DNA from: Hymenopellis radicata
Taxonomy: Eukaryota > Basidiomycota > Agaricomycetes > Agaricales > Physalacriaceae
DNA: 64,000 nt
Assembly (NCBI GenBank): GCA_015501595.1
Contig: JADNRX010000120.1
Coordinates: 1 to 64,000 of the forward strand
Direction: 5' to 3'
Shown: piece after piece, positions 12,321 through 23,439 of the stretch
Position numbering within the stretch: the first letter of the stretch is position 1
How the letters are laid out: each line of letters begins with the position of its first letter
Position numbers and translations under genes: made by a program
The notes under the pieces: model-generated
Seen by the model: only the letters and a program-made list of their open reading frames with translations
Databases searched by the model: none
What the model was told of the DNA's origin: nothing

Positions 12321-12806
12321 AGCAAGAGAAGCACAGGGTGCCGGCAGCTTTCCATTTTCCTTTTGAACTTGACAGTTTAAAGCCTCCGTTGAGTTGAACA
12401 CATCAAGGGTTCGCAAGGAAGCCACCAGAAGGTCCTGCCTAACACGGTCAAGCAAAGGCCACGATAAATTTCAGCAAGTTCTTTTCTGCTCTTGCCCAAG
12501 TCCTCCCGGTGAGTCCTGTCTCCTAGTTGTCCATTGTTCATGATGCTATTTTGTAATTTGCGTTCGAATGCTGCCGCTCTCATACCAAAGGGACCACCCG
12601 CCAGTGCGTCCTGGGACTGGCAGCTTGAGACAATCTACTTTTTCCTGAAATCGTCCTTTTTTCGTCAACATCGCGCTTACCCATTTCCCTAGACTCCCAA
12701 GGCGATATCCATCCATAGTTGTGCCCGATTTTTGTTCGTGATTGCGTCGTGTTTGTATCTTGTTGAATTAGTAACAGCCTCAATTACTTGTTATTCTCTT
12801 ACCATC
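12321..12806. promoter_or_regulatory. Divergent promoter region, P450 / UBX gene
   Basis: 486 bp between two start codons facing away from each other. No coding potential recognised and no obvious TATA box near either start. The two genes are unrelated in function, so shared control is not implied. Confidence 0.4.
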
Positions 12807-13789
12807 ATGTCCGAAGCCGAAGCATCTTCCTCGCTACCCGTAGCGGCGTCAAACGACGCTGCGCAGACGCCTCCCGCCCCGGCACTGGCAGAGCAATCAT
12901 TCAAAGTCTACAAGCCGTCAGACGACACCTCAGCCGCGCCTGCGCGTACGTGGCCCATCTGCTCAATCAGCATCCAAAGTGACCAATTGAGCTACAGCCT
13001 TGCCCGATGAATACTTTACGCCGACTGCCGCTGATCTGAAGGCTGCCCAAACGCAACTGGCCGCGCGCACACAAGCTCTGACGAATGCCCCTCTGAAATT
13101 GAAAGCCACAAGAGAGGCGGAGGAGAAGGCGAAGCAGGATCGATGGCCCACAGTGCGTGTTCTTTGCCTTCAACCAACTCAGTGTTGACAACAACGTAGA
13201 CAACAATTCGGATACGGTTCACGGATCGGACTCAACTCGAGAAGACCTTCCCATCCACAAACAAGATCAGAACTGTCTACGCATTTGTTAGAGAACTACT
13301 GCGAGAAGACGTAAAGCCTATAAAATTCGTCCTCTGTAAAGCGATATCACGATCCCTTACACGTCGACTCACTTGAGCCACAGACCAACCCCCGAAACGC
13401 GACTTGAGAGTGTCGGATCCCAAAGTGCGCGATCAGACCCTCGTTCAACTGCAACTGGCACCTTCTTCCGTCCTCCTTCTACGGTTTGAAGACGAATCAC
13501 TAAACAGTAAGTTCCCGTCAATCCCTTTATTATGGAGTGTCTAAAAACGTTGTAGTGTCAAACGTGCCAGCACCTCTCATAGGCACAGTACTGTCACAGG
13601 CCATCGATATGCCGAAGCCCCCTCCGATAGAGGATAAACCATCGTCTAAAGCAGGCTTCTCTAAGGATTCGAAATCATCTCTAGGCTCCTCAGTCGAGAA
13701 GAAGGTTCCCAAGTGGTTTAAGGCAGGTCTGAGTACGTGTCAACTTCTATCAAGTCTATTCCTGTTGCTCACCATTCGCAGAGAAATAG
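12807..13789 (+). CDS. UBX-domain protein (TUG/ASPSCR1/Ubx4-like), Cdc48 adaptor candidate
   Basis: A 245-residue UBX protein. UBX domains bind the AAA-ATPase Cdc48/p97. Exons: 12807-12945, 12998-13152, 13200-13335, 13384-13506, 13556-13732 and an 8-nt final coding exon 13782-13789 encoding only the end of a Lys codon, one Lys and the stop. A Ser/Ala/Pro-rich start is followed by a charged helix (LKLKATREAEEKAKQDRWP). The UBX fold then runs from TIRIRFTDRTQLEKTF through LLREDVKPIKFVLYQPPKR to SSVLLLRFEDESLN. The tail VEKKVPKWFKAGLKK resembles the C-terminus of TUG-type proteins. All junctions keep frame. It is shorter than animal TUG and lacks a visible N-terminal ubiquitin-like domain. Confidence 0.82.
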
Positions 13790-14171
13790 AAAGGCGGCTC
13801 AATATATACAGCATATAATACACCACCCATTGTATAACAGAATGTCATATACCGGACCCATAAATCGCACAAAGAACAGTCAAAAACCAAAGACAGGGCA
13901 ACTAATGCTCAATCTCAAGCTTTAGGCCCTCACAGTGGAGGCCGTCTTGATCGCAACTCCAGTACGCCTGCTGAACATGTTCAGTCTTGATAAGCATCCC
14001 CTCCCAAAAAAGCGCCACAGTGTACCAACCCCAACGACACTAAAGTCAAGGGTGATGGAAGGTTTTCACATGTCCGTGAGGTGTTCATCTAGTGAACCGT
14101 CCTTTTCGCATCTCAACACTGCTATATGCATTGGGGAAACATTGCAGTATATTCAACATACAACATCGGTA
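13790..14171. other. Intergenic between convergent UBX and UBA4 genes
   Basis: About 380 bp of 3'-flanking sequence with short overlapping frames only. Nothing recognised. Confidence 0.5.
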
Positions 14172-15561
14172 TCAGTACACAGGAAACGTTGCGTCTATAG
14201 TCTTCGACCATGCACGAAGACCACCGACAACGTCTTTGATAATAACACTAGGGTCGTTCCGAACCGAACGTAAGGCGTCAGCGCCTATCTGAGAATCGTT
14301 CCCCAACCGACAGACAACATAACTGTCACCAGTGGGCGGTAGATGGGATAGAGGATCTGCAACGAGCTCCTTCAAGGGAATGTCTAGACCCCATCAGATT
14401 AGACACAAAGTTCAAAGTCTGCCAAGCAAACTCACTGATAGATCCTGGAAGAGCACAGATGCCAAATTCAGTCCGTGGTCGAACATCGATGATGTTAATT
14501 GGCCCTTCGGCAGCATTTCCAAAGTCATGAACGGATATCCGCGTAAACTCCGTGCCCGCTGACAGCCCTCTGCTCACCCAGTCTGGCGTTGGGCCTCCAC
14601 AGAATTGGACATAATCAATATCCTTGATAGTACCAACCTTCTGACCCTCCGTCCCGCAGGCGGGACAGCTTTCTTTACGCGTCCTGAGCTTTATGCTACG
14701 GAACATGGGTACGCCGAGCGCCGAGAAGATGAGCATGGATGGCTTCTCGTCGCGCTGGAGGCCAGTCGCAATTTTGATAGCCTCAAGAGCTTGCATATTG
14801 CCGATGATGCCAGTTACAGCACCCAGGATACCAGTCTCCTCGCATGTACCGACAGTTTCGGGAGCAGGCGGTGTTGGGAAGAGGCATCTATAACACGGTG
14901 TGGAAGGGGTGAGGTTGTATACGCAGAGTTGACCTTCGAACTTTTGGGCTGCGCCGCTGACGAGAGGCTTCCCGAGCGCGACTGCTGTGTCCGAAAGAAG
15001 ATAACGCGTCGGTGCATTATCTGTACAGTCGAGGATGATGTCGTAGGGCCTGAGGAGAGACAGAGCGTTTTGGGATGTGAGGGCTTCAGTGATTACATCC
15101 AGAGTTAAATGAGAGTTCAGGCTACAAGAAGATTAAGTTCAATTCGTTTGAGAGTGCTGGAGTATCACACCGCCGCAAGGCTTGCGCTGCAGATTCTGCT
15201 TTGGGCGCGCCAACCGTTGACTCGTTGTGGAGGATCTGCCGTTGTAGATTGGAAACTTCAACCGTGTCATGGTCGATAATGCCTATTCTGCCTGTCTTGG
15301 ATGAGAAAATGTCGCACAAGTCGCATCGGATCCGCCGCACCGAACCCAGCAGCGCCTAGATACTGCAAGGCTGGGCAGCCCAGGCCGCCAGCACCGACGA
15401 CAACGACGGAAGAACTCTGCAATTTGAGCTGTCCTGTCCTTGGTCGCGGTCAGATCCAAGTCTACTGCAAAAACGCGTTCCACACCTTCAAGACCAAAGC
15501 CATCGAGGATCATCTGTCTGCCATAGCGTCGGTAGTCGTCGAGTGGAAGCTGGCCCTGCAT
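14172..15561 (-). CDS. UBA4: UBA4/MOCS3: adenylyltransferase and sulfurtransferase for URM1
   Basis: E1-like enzyme that adenylates and thiocarboxylates Urm1, the sulfur carrier for tRNA wobble-uridine thiolation. Exons (minus): 15486-15561, 15341-15433, 15171-15291, 14436-15121 and 14172-14383; 395 residues. The ThiF/MoeB domain starts [20 protein letters not shown] and has the nucleotide loop [16 protein letters not shown] and [19 protein letters not shown] CxxC zinc pair occurs in CYRCLFP and again in SCPACGTEG, and the conserved Cys lies in [17 protein letters not shown]-terminal rhodanese domain carries the persulfide cysteine in [10 protein letters not shown] start at the first in-frame ATG (MQGQ) because the frame has a stop upstream; the usual N-terminal coiled coil may lie in an exon I could not place. 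Confidence 0.9.
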
Positions 15562-15694
15562 GACGTGCAGAGGCAAAGGCGCGATCGCCGTTGTGCACTG
15601 TTTGCTCTTCTACTTGAAGCTTCTGCCACCGAGTGCTTCTTCGCCCAGTTACGTGTTGTGCATGTAGTGAGCTGAACCTAAGCCACGTCGTACC

Positions 15695-17129
15695 ATGTTG
15701 GTCTTCCTCACCTTCGCAGTATTACTGATTTGGTTCCTCGTGCGCCGCCTTGGTTTCGTTCGTGTTGGCGCCATCCGCACTGCCATTTATTGGACGGCTC
15801 GCTCCTGGGCATGGAACTACCCACTCACTTCAGCATGCCCCGACCTCTGGTACACTGGAGATCCCAACGATCGTCAATTGTTTCTCCGAGAAAAGATCCG
15901 CCTCATACGCATCTGGACCTTCCTCCGTCCGTTCTTCGCCTCACGAGGTTATGACTTGTTCCTCAACAAGCAGCCAAATAACATTTTTGGTCTCCTATTG
16001 CCTGTCAGTCCGCGCGGCTGCCAAAACCCCGGTCATCCTTTTGCACAGAATCATTACCGCCACGATGATGACGCCGCTTTCTCTTTCTTTGTACGTGCAC
16101 CACGGGATGGCCTGATATTTACTGATTGTTGTATGCAGGCCCCGCGGGTATGGCCGGCTCGTGACTCTCAAGGGCGCGAAATCATAATAAAGTAACATTC
16201 CAATTCAACTTGACCATCTGCATGCCTCACTCGCACTCTCCAGGGCGGTTTCTGGACGCAAACCCCCTCGTGAGCTCTGCGCACTACGCAAATTGAACTC
16301 TCCAACGCTACGTCAGCATCCTATGAATCATACTATCCCCCTCATAGATGTCCTCGTATTCAAGGAGAAATGTTCGCCGTCATGCCCCGGTAATTGCCGT
16401 CAGTAATTCCTGCGCGTTCAGCGCCGCTCATCCACGTCTGCAGCTGGGGCTCTGCCCTTTGTGGTGCCTTCTCTACTGTCGGTGAGATCGTCCGTTATGG
16501 ACAAGCATTTTTCGAAGTCTGTTTGTCCATTTCTTGAGTTGCTTGTCTTGATGCCCTCGATCCAGGTTGTGCACTTCTTGCATGCCCATCACATCGCCCA
16601 TGGCGACATTAGCGGACAAAACCTTGTCATGGACGTGGTAGCACCCGAAGGGCCCGACCCGTATTATTACGGTGGCCTCCGCGACGCCAACCGCAAATAT
16701 GCTTTGATCGATTTCGAAACCACGCTCATTTCAGCGGACGACGAGGACATCGACTCGGCTTACCGCCGGGACCTACATGATCTGGCCAGAACATTAGAAC
16801 CAACCCTCCGCGTGAGTTGAACCCTTCACTCAGAAACAGATTGCCTCATCCATCTGATAGTGTGCTGAGGACATGTTGCCTGGCCTGGTGTCCCTTTTGG
16901 ATGACATGAAAATGCTGAACTCACCTCTGACCGCATCAGTGGCTTTGGCTCGCTACCAAATATGCAAAGACCTGCCTGCCGCCATACTCAACAGTCCAGT
17001 GCAAGCTGTCTCGTTTATGAATGGTACGCTGTGTACCGCCTTTGACGGTTCAAGACTCATGTCATACTATTTCCAGGCAAATTTAGATACCGTCACAGTG
17101 ATCCTGTGGTCTTGTCTTCAATGCTCTGA
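15695..17129 (+). CDS. Protein kinase-like protein with degenerate catalytic motifs
   Basis: Belongs to the fungal kinase-like family common in Agaricomycetes. Exons: 15695-16003, 16049-16090, 16139-16191, 16244-16389, 16444-16516, 16566-16811, 16861-17023 and 17077-17129. A hydrophobic N-terminus (MLVFLTFAVLLIWFLV) looks like a membrane anchor. The kinase core shows a possible ATP-Lys strand REIIIKAVSG, then HAHHIAHGDISGQNLVMD, where the catalytic loop is HGD rather than HRD, and ALIDFETTL, where DFG is replaced by DFE. One missing base in an A run near 16368-16370 (FKEK-MFAVMPRW) must be allowed; with it the frame closes. Activity is doubtful; the C-terminus past VSFMNG is less certain and could instead run to 17142. 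Confidence 0.6.
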
Positions 17130-17130
17130 A

Positions 17131-17605
17131 ATAAAAGTATAACAATTTGTGCTCATATTGAATCATGAATCAAGGTTTGAGCTGTGGCGTCCTTCACGCG
17201 GTAACAACGGCGGTCATTTACTTCCTCCATCTGATGGCGCTCGGGCGGCGTGTGTTTCCCAGTGCTCACATTGCCTTGATGCGCCAAGTTTGTCCAGAGC
17301 TCCCTGATATCCTCCTCAATACAGTAATCCGGTGTGATTAGTTTTGGTTCAGAGGTACACTAAACATCATGGTGCTTTGGGAAGCCCAAGACTCAAGTAC
17401 TCAGGCTCTGCTATTTTCACGGCAATCGAGGTACCACTGAGTAGTATGATCCTGTCGTCAATAAGTATCATTGTATGAATCTGTTTGAATGAAAGTATAA
17501 AAGACTGCCTTTCTAATGAATCATCAATGGTGACGGCCCAGTTTGCGCGGTAACAACGATGCGACAATCTATTCAAATGAACGTATAACAGACCGCCTTT
17601 GTAAG
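17131..17605. repeat. Diverged short direct repeat (two copies plus a fragment)
   Basis: Two related segments of about 80 bp lie at 17131-17210 and 17489-17560, with a partial third at 17577-17605. They share blocks such as AAAGTATAA, GAATCAT and CGCGGTAACAACG in the same order and spacing. The first overlaps the 3' flank of the kinase-like gene. This may be a duplicated gene end or part of an old element. Confidence 0.4.
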
Positions 17606-17783
17606 ATGGCCGAGAGTCTTCAGGTGCCGGAACTTGTGTTCGCAGTCCTGGTATGTGCTAGAGCGCAGGCCGATTGTGAAGGGGTGCGATCCATGGAGGG
17701 CGTCGAACGCGACTCCAAATTCTGTGATCCATGCCAGCCAACGTCACGTGTGGCCGGGACCAATTTGTCTACTTCCTGCCAAC

Positions 17784-18687
17784 ATGGATCCGACTGGGAA
17801 CATGCCAGACGCTCAAGATTCCGCGACCAGCGGTCTACCGCCGCCACCACTCGATGAGGCTAATCTCAACGCCCCGTTTTTGCTCTCTGGCAAGCCAAAC
17901 ACGACTGCTCTGAACGCGACGTTGACGAGATCACAGCCGTCAAACACCCGCCTACTCTACCATGGCCAGACATCTCTGGACGCGCCAACTGGTCTGTGTC
18001 GTCTGCCAAATTCGGCTTTGGCGTCGAATGTCTACGCGACGGAGATCCAGACACTTTCTGGCAGTATGCATGCCTTCTTCAACCCCGAGTGGCTAACAGA
18101 ACTCTAGCATAGCTCTGATGGACCACAACCCCACTTCATAACAATTGAGTTTCCGCGAAAGGTTCCTGTTCAGGTATCATTTTGGTCTCGAGAGTGTTCA
18201 TTCCAGTACTGAGGTCGTCCTATAGAAACTAAGTATCTACCTGAGCCATCCCCAAGACGATTCTTATACACCTTCGACGCTTGCCATCCGTGCTGGAACA
18301 GGCGCTAGTGACTTGCAGGACGTGCGGATAATAACTCTCGAAAAGCCGGATGGGTGGATAACGTTCGACGTCTCATCAGAACCGAATGAGGATGGGGATG
18401 GCCTGTAAGATCGCGTCGTTTCTCGTTCAATTATTTCCTTGAACGTCTTACAGCAAACCCGTAAATGCCTACGTTCTGCAAATCATCGTGATGTCGAATC
18501 ATCAGAGCGGCAAAGACACGCATGTCCGCGGCTTACGCGTCTTGGGTCCTATGGAGTTCGTCCCATGCTCTTTGTCTGTCACTCTCCCAGCGTCTGATGC
18601 CTCGTGTGCAGAGAAACCGATCCACTCGAAGAAGATGTCTTCACTTTCAAGTCGTCAGATTACCGCATGTACGAGGGCATTCGGTGA
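17784..18687 (+). CDS. APC10: Anaphase-promoting complex subunit 10 (Doc1)
   Basis: DOC-domain subunit that helps the APC/C ubiquitin ligase bind substrate D-boxes. Exons: 17784-17832, 17895-18063, 18113-18173, 18226-18404, 18454-18555 and 18612-18687; 211 residues, frame closed. The beta-jelly-roll reads DISGRANWSVSSAKFGFGVE, LRDGDPDTFWHSDGPQPHF, TIEFPRKVPVQKLSIYLSH, ITLEKPDGWITFDV, then VLQIIVMSNHQSGKDTHVRG and the strand end LRVLGP. This order matches APC10 throughout. The first intron (17833-17894) is the least certain junction; a different N-terminus is possible, but the DOC domain is clear. Confidence 0.9.
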
Positions 18688-19199
18688 TGCTCGACGACTC
18701 GCACATATTTATCATGCTGTACAATAATTCAAGACGTACCAACGACTTGCGAATACTTCACTTCGACGAGTAGGCAAAGTGACCAGAGAGCGGGAGGCCC
18801 GGCCGCCGTGTGTCTACAATGTCATTATGGTGGAGGTCCGTGAATCTTTTGTTTTCTGACAGAGCCCTGTGGTGCAAACACTTTGGTGAGCCGAGCCCAG
18901 GATTGGGTTCAATATGTGTATCAGGGTTTCATGGACATGCCTGCCGTAACTTTCTGCTGCTCAATCTCCTCATATAGCTACAGCTCTATCTCTATGGTGC
19001 CTATGTGGAAGAAAAACGGTATGAGAACATTCGTTGGAGGAGACGAATGTGTGAAGCGATCCAGTGAGCTGTAATTCTCAAGGTAGGCAGACAATCGTTC
19101 ATTGCTTGTTTCCTTACATACATTCAAGGGTCTGAACTGCGGGTGTGTCCACCGATATAAGGGTGCGTGATACCATCTACGTGCCCAAGATTCCTCACG
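18688..19199. other. Intergenic, nothing recognised
   Basis: About 510 bp downstream of APC10 with only short overlapping frames. No motif or repeat noted. Confidence 0.45.
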
Positions 19200-19470
19200 A
19201 TGCCCTCCCTCATAGATGCCTGAACATCCAATGCTGCATTCAGCCCATCGTACACCCCCGTCGCCGTCTTCGTGGGAGGCACATCCGGCGTGGGAGAAGC
19301 CATGGCCAAAGCCCTCGCCTCGTACCTCGGTGGTAGCCTGCACCTCGTCATCGTTGGCCGCAATCGGGATGCGGCGGAAAAGACCTTCGCGTCTCTCCCG
19401 CGCCCGGAAGGCGTCCTGCGTGAGTTCGTATCCTGCGACGCGTATCTCATGCGCAACATCACTGTGTCGT
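19200..19470 (+). pseudogene. Truncated short-chain dehydrogenase/reductase (N-terminal remnant)
   Basis: The translated segment matches the N-terminus of a fungal NAD(P)-binding SDR: MPSLIDA, a stop (TGA at 19221), then SPSYTPVAVFVGGTSGVGEA with the Rossmann motif TGxxxGxG as GGTSGVGEA, and LHLVIVGRNRDAAEKTF. The stop at codon 8 would be CGA in a family member, so C-to-T change is a simple explanation. Homology ends after CDAYLMRNI and no catalytic YxxxK is found downstream. With a nonsense codon and loss of about three quarters of the gene, I call it a pseudogene. Confidence 0.65.
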
Positions 19471-20259
19471 GTTTATTGAGTAGTAAGACCAAATACCGTC
19501 AGAACGCCTATAGGAGCGGCCACGAGCCCCTGCACTAGCCATCGCGTGAAGCGACAACTGTGGTTTGGCGATGATGACGGTCGTAAGTCAAGAAAAACAA
19601 GGGAGATCGCGACCTCTGCTCCTGCTATCATGTCTACCCGGAGAAGCCCCGGTGCTGTCTTCCTCCAAGTTGTTCACCCGATAATTCACGAATATCAGCA
19701 GGCTAACAACTTCTCATGAAATCGTATATCATCCTGAAACCGAGTAGAGGATGGTCCTGAAGTTCCACGGTTTCATCTTGCGACAAGAATAATGTACGCA
19801 AGCCATGGTTACCGAAGGCTGTGGCCAAGGCAATGAAGCCCTTTGATCTCCGTCTACTCCATCTCCGCTATCATATTGAGTTCCTTCCTATTTGAACCGC
19901 AGGTGCCGTTGATGGATCAGGATTCTGCGCTAATCCATCGTGTTTGAAGGAGTTCTCTGATTCTAAATCTTAACACCACTTGGGGTACGTCCATAAACGC
20001 AACGCTAGTATCGAGACGAGGAGGAGAGATCTTTCCTGCTCAAAAACGGATCAGAGCATTAGTATGGTATGTCCAGAGTCCTTCAGCTAAATAATGTGAA
20101 CTCCTTGACTAGCATTCTGCGGTTCACTTGTCGTCAGATTGGGGCGTTCCAATTAAAGCTCACTGGGCGGTACAGCATCATCAATGCATTCAGATCAACG
20201 ATACCGCCTGCTGTTTCATTGCGTTGGAGGCATGCCCGCTCAATTGACTTCAATAAGGC
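19471..20259. other. Intergenic, nothing recognised
   Basis: About 790 bp with no supported gene. It ends in the promoter of the first membrane-protein paralogue. Confidence 0.45.
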
Positions 20260-20267
20260 TATAAAAA
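20260..20267 (+). promoter_or_regulatory. TATA-box candidate
   Basis: TATAAAAA lies 35 bp before the ATG of the membrane-protein gene, implying a very short 5' leader if used. Confidence 0.5.
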
Positions 20268-20301
20268 GGCCCTAGACTGTGTAAAGTTAACAAAAGACAG
20301 C

Positions 20302-21613
20302 ATGCCCAAAACCTTCGAGGACTTCGGGCTGAGCGCAACCGATGTTCAACCTGTCATCACTACGCAGTTAAATTGTGCGCTTCTCCTCGTCTTCTGTCAT
20401 GGCATACACACCTGTGTTTTCTTCGCTGCCTTGTACTACATAGGTAACTCTCTCTTGTCTGGTTCCTGCTTGTCGTGAGATCAACTTGTTCTTCAGCTCA
20501 GAGCCATGCCAATCAGAATCGAATCACCTTCGCCGGCATCATTTCCTTCTTATGGTGTGCCAACACCGCTATTGTTGGTTTGTCCTGGAACAACATCGAT
20601 GAACTCTTCATTACACACGGAACTTCGTTGGAGGCGGAATTCGACTTTTTCATTTTCGGGGATGTACAGGGAAGTCTTACGATATGTGTACTTCGCATTG
20701 TCAATGTCTTCCTCGCAGACCTAATTCTGGTGAGTACGGTCACTCGACTACTCCTTCAGAAACTGACCTCTCGATTCGTGAAATAGATCTGGCGCTGTTG
20801 GGTGTCGTACGGCCGCGATTTGAGAATCGTTGGTGCCCCCAGTATTTGCCTGATGACAGAAACAAGTATGTCCTCGTGTTTCCCTGGCTTCGCCTTCTCA
20901 TACCTTGAGACAGTCAGCGCATGTTTCCTGCTATTCTACAGTGTCACTACTGGTGTCAACGTCGACGCGAGTCGGGTTCATTGGACGATACTCTACTACG
21001 TGATGACTGTGGCGACAAATAGCCTCTGCACCTTCCTTCTCCTATTTCGCTGCACGAGAGCTAGTGGTGTACGCTCAGGCCTTAAGACGTCCCGCGGCAT
21101 CATAGAGATCCTTGTCGAATCGGCTGCTATGTATGCAGCCATATACATTGCGCTCTTAATTGCATTCGCATATGAGTTCTACACACATCGGCAAGTTTTC
21201 ACCGCCTACTATTACCCTCTAATGATGTCGTACAGTATCACAGTGAGTCCTCTTCATGTACTCGCTGACCCACACGACTGACTTGTGTGTGCTAGGGTAT
21301 CGCGCCTACCCTTATCATTGCGCGCGTTATGTCTGGACAATCACAGCCAAGTGGTTCTTGGACGCGTTCGTCTCTTCCTCGGATGCGGAGTACTCTGCAG
21401 TCCATTGCAGAGTCTATACGATTCGCCGCCCCGTCGATCCACGGTACTCGTATGAGACCTACCACGGCTACGAACGTCGATTTGGAGCAGACGCGAGAGG
21501 CCTTGGATGATGAAGGAGCGGGAGACGTAGATACGCATGAGGCTGACTCGGAAGCTTCATTGTCTGGCGAGAAGTTGTCGGAAGAAAAAGCTTGGAGATT
21601 GTTAGGTCGGTAA
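20302..21613 (+). CDS. Basidiomycete multi-pass (about 7TM) membrane protein, paralogue A
   Basis: A 366-residue polytopic protein of unknown role. Exons: 20302-20443, 20497-20729, 20787-20865, 20914-21242 and 21296-21613. The start is MPKTFEDFGLSATDV. Hydrophobic helices include ALLLVFCHGIHTCVFFAALY, TFAGIISFLWCANTAIVGL, VNVFLADLILIWRCWVSYG, a segment after TILYYVMTVATNSLCTFLLL, ESAAMYAAIYIALLIAFAY and SYSITGIAPTLIIARVM, giving about seven crossings. The C-terminal tail is hydrophilic (Ser/Thr, Arg, then acidic). The intron positions and phases are the same as in the paralogue at 23440-24731, so the pair arose by tandem duplication. The layout recalls receptor-like membrane families, but no ligand or signalling partner is indicated. 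Confidence 0.8.
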
Positions 21614-21768
21614 ATGGGTAGGCAGAGTGAACCGATTCACAAAGTTTTCGCGATTAGGCTACGTTGTCTTCGTTTTTCCGGTGTTCCATGGTGTATTTGA
21701 GAGGAAATTTAATGGAGGAAGGCAGAAATAACTTCCGCACACGGCCTTATGCCTGGCCCGGAATTTCC

Positions 21769-21776
21769 CGGTCGGC
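21769..21776. repeat. Left target-site duplication of the hAT MITE
   Basis: CGGTCGGC, identical to 22413-22420 on the other side of the element. Confidence 0.75.
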
Positions 21777-22412
21777 TAGGGTGGCGTAAGAAATACCTGG
21801 GAGAGAAACTTACCGTAACTTACAAGGGGCTGCCCGCAGGGCCCAATTTTTTTTACAGTAACTTACCCGTAAATTACACGCGTCATCAGAGCATCACGTG
21901 CTCCCGCTCGCTCATTTTTTTCGCGCGCCGTCGGCGCGCTCTGGAGCCCCTGGTACTCTCTCACGCATCCACAGGACCCAACACAAGTGCATTAATGTCA
22001 GAAGCTTATGGAACACTACTGGAGCATAGAAGATAACCTTCCTCTACAGTGGCTGTTGGGCTAGGGAGGTACTACGGACAGGGAGACTGAGGGTTATCGC
22101 GGACAGAGGAAGAAGGTTCGGCTGAGCCCAAAGCCTGTGTATGGAGATTCCAGACGTTTGCACAGCCACAAGTGCTGTCGTCCCACCACCATCTGCTCAG
22201 GACGCGCTGGTCCACTGTAGTACTGGGCCGCGTTCGCCGTTGTTAGAGAATTTTCATTTTGTTCTGGCTCGCGGGACACGTGATCCGTTTTTGGTAACTT
22301 ACATCCGCCCCACCCGCCCTTGGGCGCTCTTGTAATTTACCTGTAAAATGACATCATATTTACAGTAAAAAAGGCCTGTCGTAAAAAACAACGGCTTTCT
22401 TCCGCCACCCTA
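21777..22412. mobile_element. Non-autonomous hAT-type element (MITE), 636 bp
   Basis: The ends are inverted repeats: left TAGGGTGGCGTAAGAAA, right (reversed) TAGGGTGGCGGAAGAAA, 16 of 17 matching. An identical 8-bp sequence CGGTCGGC flanks both ends (21769-21776 and 22413-22420). An 8-bp target duplication with ends beginning TAGGG is the hAT signature. Inside, near both ends, are repeated GTAACTTAC / GTAAATTAC-type words in both orientations, like hAT sub-terminal transposase sites. No transposase frame exists, so it would need an active element elsewhere. The perfect duplication suggests recent insertion. Confidence 0.8.
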
Positions 22413-22420
22413 CGGTCGGC
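22413..22420. repeat. Right target-site duplication of the hAT MITE
   Basis: CGGTCGGC, identical to 21769-21776. Confidence 0.75.
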
Positions 22421-23439
22421 CTCTTAAAGTTACCGTCATCATCACTCCTTTGGACTCAACTTGACGAGGAGCTATCTTCAAGATGGCATATGGCAAATGG
22501 AACTCGGACTCTTCCTTCCGCCGTCTTCTTGGGATGCCACGTTTTCTTCGCAGCATGGGCCTCTTCATTGCGACTTGATGACATCTACTGAGCGGCTATG
22601 CAGAACATGAGGATGATAGCGGTTCCGTTTCCGTTGCAGACTGTTATGCATGTAGTAGCATGACGGTGGTTCGGCGAATACTTGGCTCCTCCTCAGGCCG
22701 GCGTTTCGAGCGCGGTCGGTCGCTGCCGCGCGCGAAATACTACAGGTCGAGCCGTGAGAGTGACGCAAGGACCGGGGACCGTGGTCATTGCTCCGGCTTC
22801 AGGAATGAATCGTGTGTTGATTACTCTCCCTCTGCTACTTAACGTGAGTTCCCTTCGTTCTATTCTTACTTTGGGTTCTTGATGTACTACTTGATAGATG
22901 TATTGGAGGAGAGATCGCCAATCTCACCGTCCGGTTGTGCACCGCGAAGTACTTTAGCTTATGTAGGTGCGGTCCACTCGACAGTGTTCAGAGCTGCTCT
23001 TACAGTTAGGTCATTTTGTGTGTTCTACCGAATGGCCTTATGGCCGCGACTCGCACGTCAAACACACCGAAACGAGTACGAGAGCTTCTAATCAATCAGG
23101 CTTCCCGCACTATGAATTGTAGTATCGTGAGTTCATCTGGGCCGCGACTTCATCCGTGTCGCCCGTTCTCATTATTGCTTTAGAGTGACTGCTTCTACGC
23201 GACTGTATCATGTTTCCACCAACGTGACAGTCTAGTCGTTCGTGATTCGTGCGTTGGGATCTTTCTGGCCGGACATGATGATCTCCGAGAGTGAGCACAC
23301 GCACTCTGAGATGGATGTGGACTGAGTCGCCATAGCGCTTGTTATGAGGATGATCAGTTTCACTGCTTTAAGGCTCACCTATCCTAGAGACTTCGGTATA
23401 AAGATGCAGGCAGCTATCGAGGTTTAATATTAAACCATC
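22421..23439. other. Intergenic region between MITE and paralogue B
   Basis: About 1 kb without a supported gene. A short frame just after 22480 (MANGTRTLPSAVFLGCHVFF) resembles a membrane-helix start but stops after about 35 codons. A TATAAA-like word near 23397 may serve the next gene. Confidence 0.4.

Noticed and set aside
13336..13383. Stop codons in the UBX gene
   Set aside because: They fall in short introns with proper borders; the joined exons give a continuous UBX domain.
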